DNA of 36,695 nucleotides, from assembly GCA_947459655.1 (NCBI GenBank), contig CANHEE010000017.1:1-36695 (forward strand). The letters are read 5' to 3'. This document shows, one piece after another, positions 25,990 through 33,636 of this stretch; position 1 is the stretch's first letter; each line of letters begins with the position of its first letter. The translations under genes were made by a program, and so were the position numbers. The notes under the pieces were generated by a model. The model saw only the letters and a list, made by a program, of their open reading frames with translations, was not told the DNA's origin and ran no database searches. The stretch is from Lewinellaceae bacterium (GTDB taxonomy: Bacteria > Bacteroidota > Bacteroidia > Chitinophagales > Saprospiraceae).

Positions 25990-27081
25990 ATGCGGCTGAA
26001 CACAATAGAAGAAGCAATTGAAGACATTAGGAACGGAAAAGTCATCATCGTCGTAGATGATGAAGACCGCGAAAACGAAGGAGACTTCGTATGCGCCGCA
26101 GAACTGGTCACGCCCGAGATCATCAATTTTATGGCTACCCACGGAAGAGGACTCATCTGTACTCCACTCGAGGAAAAGCGTGCTGATGAACTTGAACTGC
26201 CCTTGATGGTATCTTCAAATACCGCAGTCCATGAAACCGCATTCACGGTTTCCATTGACATGATAGGTCATGGATGCACGACAGGAATTTCTGCCTACGA
26301 TCGCGCAATGGGAATTCGTGGCCTTACCAAGGCAGAAATCAAGGCATCTGACTACGCCAGACCCGGTCATATTTTCCCGCTCAGAGCCAAAACAGGTGGA
26401 GTACTCAGGAGAACAGGGCACACCGAAGCAGCTGTTGACTTATCGAGGCTTGCCGGCCTTTATCCGGCGGGTGTACTAGTAGAAATACTCAATGAAGATG
26501 GCACCATGGCAAGATTGCCCCAATTGTTGAAGGTTGCTGAAAAATTTCAACTCAAGATTGTGTCCATTGACGATCTGGTAGCCTATCGAATGCAGAAAGA
26601 AAGACTGGTCAAAAGAGAAGTTACTGCCTCAATTTCGACACCTTACGGAGAGTTTCAGGCAATTGCATTCTCGCACATAAATGAAGGTGATGTTCATTTG
26701 GCGCTAAAGAAAGGCTCTTGGTCACCGGGTGATGCAGTCCCCGTTAAAGTATACTCTGACAATGAAACCGGAGACATAATGGGACTTCTGTTTGATGGTT
26801 ATGATAAGCAACTGCACAGTGCCTTGTCTATGATTGAGGCAGAGGGCAGGGGAGTGCTTCTTTGTATGAGACACGGTGAAAGGGGAGCCAACCTCATCAA
26901 TAGGCTGCTGAGTTTGCAAGGTCATCACGGAGAAAGAAAGGAAATGGAACAACGTGATTATGGTGTAGGTGCCCAAATTCTACATGATTTGGGTATCACC
27001 AAATTAAAATTAATCTCAAACAATCCGAAAAAACGCATTGGACTTACGGGCTACGGACTTGAAATTGTGGAGGTAATTTAA
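25990..27081 (+). CDS. ribBA: RibBA: 3,4-dihydroxy-2-butanone-4-phosphate synthase with degenerate GTP cyclohydrolase II domain
   Basis: This 363-residue protein joins a RibB domain (about 1-205) to a RibA-like domain (about 210-363). The RibB half is intact: VVDDEDRENEGD at 21-32, HGCTTGISAYDR at 94-105, RPGHIFPLRA at 124-133, GHTEAAVDL at 143-151 and NEDGTMAR at 168-175, so ribulose-5-phosphate conversion for riboflavin synthesis is expected. The RibA half has lost the zinc-binding cysteines: the canonical ECLTGD and GSLRCDCGxQL segments read DNETGD (257-262) and GLLFDGYDKQL (265-275). RQEGRGIGL has become RHGERGANL (294-302), and a segment before RDYGVGAQIL is shortened. GTP cyclohydrolase II activity is unlikely, so a separate enzyme should exist elsewhere in the genome. 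Confidence 0.9.
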   Translation: MRLNTIEEAIEDIRNGKVIIVVDDEDRENEGDFVCAAELVTPEIINFMATHGRGLICTPLEEKRADELELPLMVSSNTAVHETAFTVSIDMIGHGCTTGISAYDRAMGIRGLTKAEIKASDYARPGHIFPLRAKTGGVLRRTGHTEAAVDLSRLAGLYPAGVLVEILNEDGTMARLPQLLKVAEKFQLKIVSIDDLVAYRMQKERLVKREVTASISTPYGEFQAIAFSHINEGDVHLALKKGSWSPGDAVPVKVYSDNETGDIMGLLFDGYDKQLHSALSMIEAEGRGVLLCMRHGERGANLINRLLSLQGHHGERKEMEQRDYGVGAQILHDLGITKLKLISNNPKKRIGLTGYGLEIVEVI

Positions 27082-27119
27082 TTTTTATATGTTTTGTAAA
27101 AAAAATGATCTGTATCTTA

Positions 27120-27147
27120 TTTGAAGAATACAATCTGTTTATATTTG
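27120..27147 (+). promoter_or_regulatory. Putative promoter of the small T9SS protein gene
   Basis: TTTG at 27120-27123 and TATATTTG at 27140-27147 are separated by 16 bp. The leader to the ATG at 27199 would be about 45-50 nt. The gap from ribBA (118 bp) is otherwise A+T-rich without further recognisable sites. Confidence 0.5.
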
Positions 27148-27198
27148 CAATACGTTTACAAATACCATATTATATTCTTTCACAAAAAAATTAAACTT

Positions 27199-27930
27199 AT
27201 GAAAAAAATCTACTTCATTTTCGGTCTTGCTCTGGCTGTAGCAGGAAATCTTTCTGCTCAGACAAACCCGGCTATTTCTGCATGTAAACTGAACAATCAA
27301 GGTGGCTTCAGGCTCATCTACAATGACAAAAATAGTTGCAAAAACCAGTTGGCCTCATTTTCTAAAATCGGTTTCCATTCAGGCGTAACCATCGGAGCTG
27401 CAAAATGGCAAAACGTTGTACCTGCAGACAAGGATGGCTACATAGCAGGTATTGCGAAAGGTGCGGGAATATTCTGGATTGATGTCCCAAATCCAAAATC
27501 GTACTATAGCATTACTACACCTCTAACTGAAGTGAGTTGCGTTTTCAATCAGCACCCGATTGACCCTAATTCACCATGGGGAAATGAAGGGAAAGGAAAG
27601 GGCGTTGCCGATCCGACTGCCTGCGAAGATTTCTTCGTAACTGTTTCTGGACTGCCAAGCTGTACTTCAAGCATTGAAGATCAGTTGCTGAACATCAGCA
27701 CTACGGTAGCTCCAAATCCAATGGAAGAATTTGCCTTACTTTCTATCAACGGTGCAAAAGAAATGTACAATGTTGATATTACTTCGGTAAATGGTCAGGT
27801 GGTTCGCAAGTACACAAATGTGAGTGAATCCTTGCTGATTGAGAAGAATGACCTAAGTAAGGGACTTTATTTCATCGTCATCAAAAACAACGAGAATAAA
27901 TTCCGTACTGAGAAGCTTATTATTGAATAA
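27199..27930 (+). CDS. Small secreted protein with T9SS type A sorting domain, function unknown
   Basis: The 243-residue protein has a signal peptide (1-20, ending NLSAQ), an N-terminal module of about 135 residues and a C-terminal type A sorting domain (about 170-243: VAPNPMEEFALL, DITSVNGQVV, LSKGLYFIVIK). The central module contains FHSGVTIGAAKWQNVV, DPNSPWGNEGKGKG and CEDFFV, with cysteines at 29, 47, 114, 142 and 155. I do not recognise the module; similar-looking short T9SS proteins occur in related bacteria. It should be exported across the outer membrane. I start it at the ATG 27199, which precedes an excellent signal peptide; an in-frame TTG at 27121 falls within the promoter. It has its own promoter and a strong terminator, so is monocistronic. 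Confidence 0.75.
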   Translation: MKKIYFIFGLALAVAGNLSAQTNPAISACKLNNQGGFRLIYNDKNSCKNQLASFSKIGFHSGVTIGAAKWQNVVPADKDGYIAGIAKGAGIFWIDVPNPKSYYSITTPLTEVSCVFNQHPIDPNSPWGNEGKGKGVADPTACEDFFVTVSGLPSCTSSIEDQLLNISTTVAPNPMEEFALLSINGAKEMYNVDITSVNGQVVRKYTNVSESLLIEKNDLSKGLYFIVIKNNENKFRTEKLIIE

Positions 27931-27950
27931 CACAAGCTCTTTTGTTCATC

Positions 27951-27988
27951 AACCACCTGTTTACATCTGAAAACAGGTGGTTTTTTTT
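27951..27988 (+). terminator. Strong Rho-independent terminator
   Basis: A 12-bp perfect stem (27951-27962 with 27971-27982, AACCACCTGTTT/AAACAGGTGGTT) encloses an 8-nt loop and is followed by a run of T to 27988. It ends the small T9SS gene, 20 bp after its stop. The waaA start codon lies only 9 bp beyond the T-run. Confidence 0.9.
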
Positions 27989-27997
27989 ATTTTCATT

Positions 27998-29275
27998 ATG
28001 ATTTTTCTGTACAACATTTGCCTAAAATTATTCGTGGCTATGATTCGCATTGCTGCGAAAACAGGTCACCCAAAGGCAAAAAACTGGGTGGAGGGCAGAA
28101 AAAATATTTTTGAGCTGCTGAAAAACAAAATCCACGAAAAGGATAAAATTATTTGGTTCCATGCAGCATCGCTGGGGGAATTTGAGCAGGGTAGACCGCT
28201 GATTGAAAAAGTGAAGGCGAACTACCCTGATTATAAAATTTTGCTGACATTTTACTCTCCTTCAGGTTATGAGATACGCAAAAATTATCCAAATGCAGAT
28301 ATAGTAACCTTCCTTCCGGCAGACAGTCGTTGGAATGCCGTCAAATTTCTTGACCTCGTCAAGCCGTCTTTAATTGTCTTCATCAAATACGAATTCTGGT
28401 ACCATTTTCTTCATGAGGCTACATTGCGAAAAATAAATACCATTTACATTGCTGCCATATTTCGACCTGAAATGATTTATTTTTCTCGCCTTTTCACTCT
28501 TTTTCGGTCTGTTTTCACAAAAATAACCCACTTCTTTGTTCAAAACACATCATCGAGAGACACGATTGTTTCAAAATTCGCGGATTTGGATCCGACCAGA
28601 ATTACAGTTGCGGGTGATCCGCGAATTGACAGGGTGCTGGACATAGCCAAAGCAGCTATTGAATTTCCAATAGTAGAGCAATTCTGTTATGGCAAAAAAA
28701 TACTGGTAGCCGGAAGCACATGGAAAAGGGACGTTGAAATATTAAAAAGATTTCAAAACTTCCCCGACTGGAAACTGATTATCGCACCACACGAATTAAA
28801 TGAAACTCATTACCTGCAGATAGAAAACCAATGGGGAAATGAAAGATGCCTGCGTTATTCCAACGCCACTGCTGAAAACACTGCTGCAGCATCAGTACTG
28901 ATAATTGACAACATCGGCATGCTTTCATCCCTTTACAGATATGCCCGAATAGCCTACATAGGCGGTGGTTTTGGAGCGGGGATTCACAATACACTTGAAC
29001 CGATGGCATTCGGAATACCTGTGATTTTCGGACCAAAATATCGTCAGTTTGAGGAATCCTACCAAATGGTCGAAGCGGAAGGGGCATTTTCCGTAAGAAA
29101 TTCTGATGAATTTATACTGAAATTCAATATGTTATCAAACATTGACTTCTATAACAAAGCTTCTAAAACGATAAAAAAGTACATGGCGGACAATAGGGGA
29201 GCGACAAATAAAATTTTTGAGTATTGCAAAACTATCCTGCATCAAGAGGAACAGAATGAATCTGCCCAGACTTAA
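27998..29275 (+). CDS. waaA: 3-deoxy-D-manno-octulosonic acid (Kdo) transferase
   Basis: This 425-residue GT30 enzyme transfers Kdo from CMP-Kdo to lipid A precursor at the inner membrane. An N-terminal hydrophobic anchor (residues 1-20) precedes WFHAASLGEFEQGRPLIE, where Glu61 is the expected catalytic base. The C-terminal domain has GDPRIDRV, VAGSTWKRD, and GGGFGAGIHNTLEPMAFGIPVIFGP, the nucleotide-sugar site. I begin at the ATG 27998; an in-frame GTG at 27977 lies inside the terminator stem. Its last 44 nt overlap the 3' end of the convergent MFS gene. KdsB, making its substrate, is encoded at 4083-4832. Confidence 0.94.
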   Translation: MIFLYNICLKLFVAMIRIAAKTGHPKAKNWVEGRKNIFELLKNKIHEKDKIIWFHAASLGEFEQGRPLIEKVKANYPDYKILLTFYSPSGYEIRKNYPNADIVTFLPADSRWNAVKFLDLVKPSLIVFIKYEFWYHFLHEATLRKINTIYIAAIFRPEMIYFSRLFTLFRSVFTKITHFFVQNTSSRDTIVSKFADLDPTRITVAGDPRIDRVLDIAKAAIEFPIVEQFCYGKKILVAGSTWKRDVEILKRFQNFPDWKLIIAPHELNETHYLQIENQWGNERCLRYSNATAENTAAASVLIIDNIGMLSSLYRYARIAYIGGGFGAGIHNTLEPMAFGIPVIFGPKYRQFEESYQMVEAEGAFSVRNSDEFILKFNMLSNIDFYNKASKTIKKYMADNRGATNKIFEYCKTILHQEEQNESAQT

Positions 29276-30494
29276 CAAGTCTACGCTCAAGCCAATAAAA
29301 TCCCAGCAGACTACATGTAGAAACCACCACCATGGCCATCCACAAATAGGAATAGCCCAGTTGTGCAATTATTTGCGTACCAATCCACGGGGATAGTACA
29401 TTGGAAAAGGAATAAGACATGGTGTATAAGGCAAGATATTCACCCTGGTTTTGCAAGGGCGAACGAAAGGTGACCCAGGTAGAGCTAAATGGCATGACAA
29501 GCATCTCACCGAAAGAAATGATGACCATATATGCAATTGCCCAAAGTATCCCAAATTCAGCCGGCAAGGTGAGCATGATGTAAGATAATCCATACAGAAT
29601 GATACCCAACCGGACCATCCACAAGGTTTTCTTTTTGCCCTCGAGAACAAAAATCAAAGGAAGTTCAATCAGCATTACGACTAATCCATTTAATGCTGAA
29701 ACCATTCCAATTCTGGACTCTGACCACCCATATACATGCTTGAAAAATGCAGGAACTGTCCATAGAATCTGCATAAAAGCTACAGCACTGAGAAAGGTAA
29801 AGAGAAGAAACAGTATGAAATCTGTATCCTGGCAAGCTACTGAGCGCTTTACATCAGGATAACCTTGAGTTCCGTTTTCTGGCTCATAAGTTGATTGGGG
29901 CAAAGTAACAAACAGCAACACGGCTGCAAAAAAACAGGTAATGGCATCACAAATAAAAATCCATTTCCAACCAAAACCGATAATGATACCGCCTAGAGTA
30001 AGGGCCAAAGATATGGCCAGATTGATAAATACGCGATAAAGTGAAAATGACCTCGCCCGAATCTCTTCCGTACTATTGACTTTTATGGAAACCGAAGACG
30101 CAGGACGAAACGCCTCAGAGACACAATTCAACAGAAACAGGATTGTGCACATCGAGAAGAATTTCGTAACCAACATTGTTAAAAGCATTATAATGCCGGT
30201 GCCGCTCAAAGTTAGCAACATGACATTCCGATACCCGATCCGATCTGTCAATTTTCCACCTAAAAATGCTCCAACAATCGCTCCCAACCCGTAAGACGAC
30301 ATTGCATACCCAGCTTGCTCAATGGTAAAATTAAGATTTTCAGTCAGATACAACGCCAAAAAACAAATGACCATGGCTCCGCTTCGGTTAATCAGGCTAA
30401 CAAAAGAGAGCAACCAGATTTTAGGTGGGATACCGGAAAAAGCACTTTTCAAAAGGGTATACAACGATGTAAAGTTGAAGCGTTTAAAAACCAT
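29232..30494 (-). CDS. MFS transporter, drug-efflux-like
   Basis: This 420-residue inner-membrane protein has about 12 hydrophobic segments and the classic MFS loop motif GGKLTDRIGYRNVM near residues 77-90. The N-terminal WLLSFVSLINRSGAMV and the central CVSEAFRPASSVSIKV resemble MdtG/YfcJ-like multidrug exporters of Bacteroidota. Substrate is unknown. The ATG at 30494 gives a normal short N-terminus; the upstream in-frame extension contains no good signal and would overlap the divergent hydrolase gene. Its 3' end overlaps waaA by 44 nt. A TATCTTTG box lies immediately upstream of the ATG. Confidence 0.87.
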   Translation of the reverse strand: MVFKRFNFTSLYTLLKSAFSGIPPKIWLLSFVSLINRSGAMVICFLALYLTENLNFTIEQAGYAMSSYGLGAIVGAFLGGKLTDRIGYRNVMLLTLSGTGIIMLLTMLVTKFFSMCTILFLLNCVSEAFRPASSVSIKVNSTEEIRARSFSLYRVFINLAISLALTLGGIIIGFGWKWIFICDAITCFFAAVLLFVTLPQSTYEPENGTQGYPDVKRSVACQDTDFILFLLFTFLSAVAFMQILWTVPAFFKHVYGWSESRIGMVSALNGLVVMLIELPLIFVLEGKKKTLWMVRLGIILYGLSYIMLTLPAEFGILWAIAYMVIISFGEMLVMPFSSTWVTFRSPLQNQGEYLALYTMSYSFSNVLSPWIGTQIIAQLGYSYLWMAMVVVSTCSLLGFYWLERRLVKSGQIHSVPLDAG

Positions 30495-30495
30495 A

Positions 30496-30503
30496 CAAAG
30501 ATA
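30496..30503 (-). promoter_or_regulatory. -7-like box abutting the MFS start codon
   Basis: The minus strand reads TATCTTTG, ending one base before the ATG at 30494. If used, transcription would start at or inside the start codon. No TTG at a suitable -33 distance is visible, so this may be fortuitous. Confidence 0.3.
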
Positions 30504-30540
30504 ATAATTGACAACAAATAGAACCTTTACAGGGTAAAAT

Positions 30541-31452
30541 ATGTATTTTAGCATCGTGAAAGCAGCAATTCTGATATTTTTCCTTATTCTTTTTACACTG
30601 CCACCGGCATTCACAAAATCGGTTGCTGACACTACCGACGTTCTGCTGTTGGTAAATGGTTTTTGGGGAAAGCAAAAATTTTCTCCAAGTCAATGTAACC
30701 TCCAGTGCTACTGGCAATTCGATTCCATACAGACCAAATCGCTGGAAAAATGGAACTACAACCAGCAGCAGATAAAACTCTTTTTTGAGCATACCTACCA
30801 ATATTTCAACACAAGAAAACTGGTATTTGTAGATGGTGGGGATTTTACCGTTAACACTGGCGCAAAAAAACGGCAGAGAAAAGGTTACCGCTACGTTGAA
30901 AAACATATCGCAGAATTATTGGGCGACAGTATCTCCCTTAACAACACAAGGGTACATTTTCTGACGCATAGTATGGGTGCTGCATACGCCGAGGGAATGA
31001 TTAAATACCTGGTCAATAGTAAAATAATGGTTGGAAAGGTTATTCATTTGGCCCCATCTGAAGCCAGCGACATCCGCACGACCAGAAACAGATTCGGTCC
31101 GGAAAAACGAATTCAGATTATTTCGGAATCTGATCATATCGTAAAAATGGTCAACCGATGGCATTTATACAAAAAAGACAACGTTGTAGCACAAATGAAC
31201 GACACCGATTTGTTTGCGTGCTTTTACGAAAGTGAAATTACCAGGCCACAAGCCGGCGACATCCTACACGCATTGCATATGCGTAAAATCACCTACGACA
31301 TCATACAAGACCTTGAAAAACTAAATTTCTGTGGTGACGAAAAATGCATTGTGATTGAAGATCTCAGCAACAATATTCCATATCGAAAAGTATGTAAAAA
31401 CGGAATCTGTGCAGAGTTCATACCAAAGAAAGGATATTTCATACGGATATGA
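30541..31452 (+). CDS. Exported alpha/beta-hydrolase-like protein, function unknown
   Basis: This 303-residue protein has a signal peptide (hydrophobic 7-24, possible cleavage near FTKSVA). Its hydrolase features are LLLVNGFWG near 34 (oxyanion-strand position) and VHFLTHSMGAAYAEG near 139-153, a lipase-type elbow in which the first Gly of GxSxG is Thr. A later LAPSEASD and ESDHIVKMVNRWH fit the acid and the region before the catalytic His, and DILHALHM holds candidate His residues. The C-terminal part contains four cysteines in short spacing (GDEKC, YRKVCKNGICAEF). It is periplasmic or secreted; substrate unknown. An in-frame GTG at 30556 (MKAAILIFF) is an equally good start. It is divergent from the MFS gene. 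Confidence 0.65.
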   Translation: MYFSIVKAAILIFFLILFTLPPAFTKSVADTTDVLLLVNGFWGKQKFSPSQCNLQCYWQFDSIQTKSLEKWNYNQQQIKLFFEHTYQYFNTRKLVFVDGGDFTVNTGAKKRQRKGYRYVEKHIAELLGDSISLNNTRVHFLTHSMGAAYAEGMIKYLVNSKIMVGKVIHLAPSEASDIRTTRNRFGPEKRIQIISESDHIVKMVNRWHLYKKDNVVAQMNDTDLFACFYESEITRPQAGDILHALHMRKITYDIIQDLEKLNFCGDEKCIVIEDLSNNIPYRKVCKNGICAEFIPKKGYFIRI

Positions 31453-31636
31453 TTTGGGTAACATAATGGAGAGATTTTGCCATTACTATTTTTCCTATAA
31501 TTAAAATTATGTTAATTAACTGTTCGCAAACCAATAGTCATACCATATAGCCCATCTTATTGGAATCAACCACCTATTCGGCAACTCAACATGATTATAC
31601 AAGCCTGTAGCTGATCTCTTTGAAACTTTTTTTACC

Positions 31637-31644
31637 TATGTTCG
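31637..31644 (+). promoter_or_regulatory. -7-like box upstream of the DUF3467 gene
   Basis: TATGTTCG matches the TAnnTTCG variant and lies 30 nt before the ATG at 31675. The nearest upstream TTG (31620-31622) is 14 bp away, shorter than usual. The remaining 31453-31636 gap is A+T-rich and includes a 10-bp palindrome GTTAATTAAC at 31511-31520, with nothing else recognised. Confidence 0.35.
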
Positions 31645-31674
31645 TAAAAAAACATAAATCTAAATTACACTTAC

Positions 31675-31983
31675 ATGGACAATCAACAGAACCAATTTAA
31701 TGTTGAACTTTCGGAGGAAATGGCGGACGGAACATATGCCAACCTTGCCGTAATTTCCCACTCCCCTACTGAATTTGTGCTGGATTACATCAGGGTGATG
31801 CCCAATATGCCAAAAGCCAAAGTAGTATCTCGAATCATTCTCACTCCAGAACATGCGAAAAGACTTCTGCAGGCTCTTGCAGACAACGTGAGAAGATTTG
31901 AACAACAGTTTGGTGTGATCAGTGAAAACCAAGGCGGTGGGTTTCCACCGATGAATTTTAATACCCCAACTGCTCAGGCATAA
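31675..31983 (+). CDS. DUF3467 family protein
   Basis: The 102-residue cytoplasmic protein matches DUF3467 across its length: FNVELSEEMADGTYANLAVISHSPTEFVLDY at 8-38, then RVMPNMPKAKVVSRIILTPEHAKRLLQALADNVRRFEQQFG. Small proteins of this family are nearly universal in Bacteroidota, often close to RNA polymerase genes, but their function is unknown. The glycine- and proline-rich tail (GGGFPPMNF) is typical. It stands alone here with its own putative promoter and a 12-bp inverted repeat just downstream. Confidence 0.85.
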   Translation: MDNQQNQFNVELSEEMADGTYANLAVISHSPTEFVLDYIRVMPNMPKAKVVSRIILTPEHAKRLLQALADNVRRFEQQFGVISENQGGGFPPMNFNTPTAQA

Positions 31984-32015
31984 AATAAATTTATATTTAT
32001 AATAATCTCATTTAC

Positions 32016-32078
32016 AATAGTCTGTAAATAAATGGCTTTTTTAATAACCTTAAATTGCTGTCTATCTTACAGACTATT
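32016..32078. repeat. 12-bp inverted repeat with a competing hairpin
   Basis: AATAGTCTGTAA (32016-32027) and TTACAGACTATT (32067-32078) are perfect reverse complements separated by 39 nt. The GTAAAT at 32024-32029 can alternatively pair with ATTTAC at 32010-32015 across an 8-nt loop. The two structures exclude each other. The repeat lies between the DUF3467 stop and the OmpA gene and lacks a T-tract, so it is not a standard terminator. Confidence 0.65.
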
Positions 32079-32162
32079 TTGATTTATAGCATAACAACGA
32101 AAATCAGAAAACCTAACTGCTTTTGATGCTTAATGTGCACTAAAAACCATTTAAACCTTGAT

Positions 32163-33128
32163 ATGAAAAATCTCATCTTTATCGCTTTTGGAATTTTGAT
32201 GCTATCATCCTGTGTTTCTTCAAAAAAGTACAAACAACTTGAAGCATCTGTTAAAGATCTGAAATCCAGTTCCCTATCCGAGAGTAAAAAAAATCAGGAA
32301 GAAAAAGAGTTGCTACTACAAAAAACACAGCAACAGACTGCTACCCTTTTGAAATTGGAGAACGAAATATCTGAAATTAATGCACGAAATGCAGCACTTC
32401 AGAAAGAAAACAAAGATCTCTATGAAAAATATGATAGATTGCTTGACCAGAACAGAAGTGTGCTGAATTCAGCATCATCAGAAAAAGAGGAACTGTATGA
32501 CCAGCTTATCAGACAAAAGAAAGACCTTGAACAGAAAGAACGGACCCTATCTGAAACCGAAAAAGCGCTAAAGATGAAGTCCGCTGCACTCAAAGAGGCT
32601 TCGGCTCAGCTGGATGAAAAAATCAGAAAAATCGATGACCTGCAGAAGATTATTGATGCGCAGAACAAAAAATCGATGGAACTAAAAGGGAAACTAAGTT
32701 CTGCCCTGAAGGGTTTTTCAGATGCCGATTTAAGTGTGCGGGAAAGCAATGGCAAAGTGTATGTCTCTTTGAGTCAGAATCTGCTATTTGCTTCAGGTAG
32801 TGACAAAATAGACGCGAAAGGACAGAATGCAGTAAAACAACTGGCTGAAATTCTGGCATTAAATCAAGATATTGAAATTCAGGTGGAGGGCCATACAGAC
32901 AATACCGGTACTGCCGACCTTAACTGGGATCTCAGTACCAACAGAGCGCTCGCTATTGTAAAAATACTGACAGCCAATAAAATAGAGGGAAAAAGAATTA
33001 CTGCTGCAGGTCGCGGAATGTTCGTGCCGCTACAAGCCAATGACACTCCCGCTAACAGAGCGGTGAACAGAAGAACTGAAATTATTCTCTCCCCAAAGCT
33101 GGACGAATTGTACAAATTACTCAATTGA
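32163..33128 (+). CDS. OmpA-family lipoprotein with coiled coil
   Basis: This 321-residue protein has a lipoprotein signal peptide with lipobox LSSC (Cys17). A long Lys/Glu/Gln-rich coiled coil spans about 25-185. The C-terminal OmpA-like peptidoglycan-binding domain (about 207-321) holds LLFASGSDKIDAKGQ, VEGHTDNTGTADLNWDLSTNRA and RAVNRRTEIIL. It would be anchored in the outer membrane by lipid and bind peptidoglycan non-covalently, a Pal-like tethering role. I start at the ATG 32163; an upstream in-frame start at 32133 would spoil the signal peptide. The 179-bp gap upstream contains the inverted repeat described separately. Confidence 0.92.
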   Translation: MKNLIFIAFGILMLSSCVSSKKYKQLEASVKDLKSSSLSESKKNQEEKELLLQKTQQQTATLLKLENEISEINARNAALQKENKDLYEKYDRLLDQNRSVLNSASSEKEELYDQLIRQKKDLEQKERTLSETEKALKMKSAALKEASAQLDEKIRKIDDLQKIIDAQNKKSMELKGKLSSALKGFSDADLSVRESNGKVYVSLSQNLLFASGSDKIDAKGQNAVKQLAEILALNQDIEIQVEGHTDNTGTADLNWDLSTNRALAIVKILTANKIEGKRITAAGRGMFVPLQANDTPANRAVNRRTEIILSPKLDELYKLLN

Positions 33129-33172
33129 ACAAATTGGCCAGATGATTCGCCATCAGATTTGCACAACAAACC

Positions 33173-33586
33173 ATGGAAAAAAGACATTTTGAATCAGAAT
33201 TTGTTTTCAGAACTTCTCGTTCTGGCGGTGCCGGTGGCCAGCATGTAAACAAGGTGGAAACGAAAGTAGAAGCAATTTGGAATCCTGCGCAATCAAATCT
33301 TATCTCAATCACGGAATTGTATTTGATCAGGCACAATCTTGGTTCAAAAATCGATAAGGAAGGAAACATCAGTACAGTATCCCAGGAATTCAGGTCTCAG
33401 CTCGAGAATAAACAAATGGCCATTGAGAAGCTAAATGAGCTGATCCGTAAAGGGCTGATAAAAGTGATAAAAAGAAAAATAACCCTTAAACCACAGGCTG
33501 CAAGGGATAAGAATCGACGACAAAAAGCACGACATTCAGAGCGAAAGGCAATGCGTAAACGGCCAAATTTATCAGATGAAAATTGA
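33173..33586 (+). CDS. arfB: Alternative ribosome-rescue peptidyl-tRNA hydrolase ArfB
   Basis: This 137-residue release-factor-like protein has the catalytic GGQ at residues 21-23 inside RTSRSGGAGGQHVNKVETKVEA. The basic C-terminal tail (KPQAARDKNRRQKARHSERKAMRKR) inserts into the empty mRNA channel of stalled ribosomes in characterised ArfB proteins. It hydrolyses peptidyl-tRNA on ribosomes that reached an mRNA end, in the cytoplasm. Length is normal and no codon-recognition domain is present, unlike RF1/RF2. It begins 44 bp after the OmpA gene. The promoter for the next gene lies across its last codons. Confidence 0.94.
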   Translation: MEKRHFESEFVFRTSRSGGAGGQHVNKVETKVEAIWNPAQSNLISITELYLIRHNLGSKIDKEGNISTVSQEFRSQLENKQMAIEKLNELIRKGLIKVIKRKITLKPQAARDKNRRQKARHSERKAMRKRPNLSDEN

Positions 33587-33613
33587 GAAATCGTTCAAAT
33601 AACTGTATCTTCG
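33583..33613 (+). promoter_or_regulatory. Putative promoter of the DUF6580 gene
   Basis: TTG at 33583-33585 (inside the arfB end) and TATCTTCG at 33606-33613 are separated by 20 bp, a good match to the phylum promoter with the TTCG variant. The leader would be about 20 nt. Confidence 0.5.
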
Positions 33614-33636
33614 CCGCATATTCCAACACTGAAATT

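Noticed and set aside
27977-27997. GTG start for waaA
   Set aside because: It lies in the terminator stem and its T-run; the ATG at 27998 gives the normal N-terminal anchor.
30495-30632. 46-residue N-terminal extension of the MFS protein
   Set aside because: It begins with a non-ATG codon, overlaps the divergent hydrolase gene and adds residues unlike MFS N-termini.
31453-31674. Possible tRNA or RNA gene in the gap before DUF3467
   Set aside because: No cloverleaf or T-loop consensus is seen; the only structure is a short A+T palindrome.
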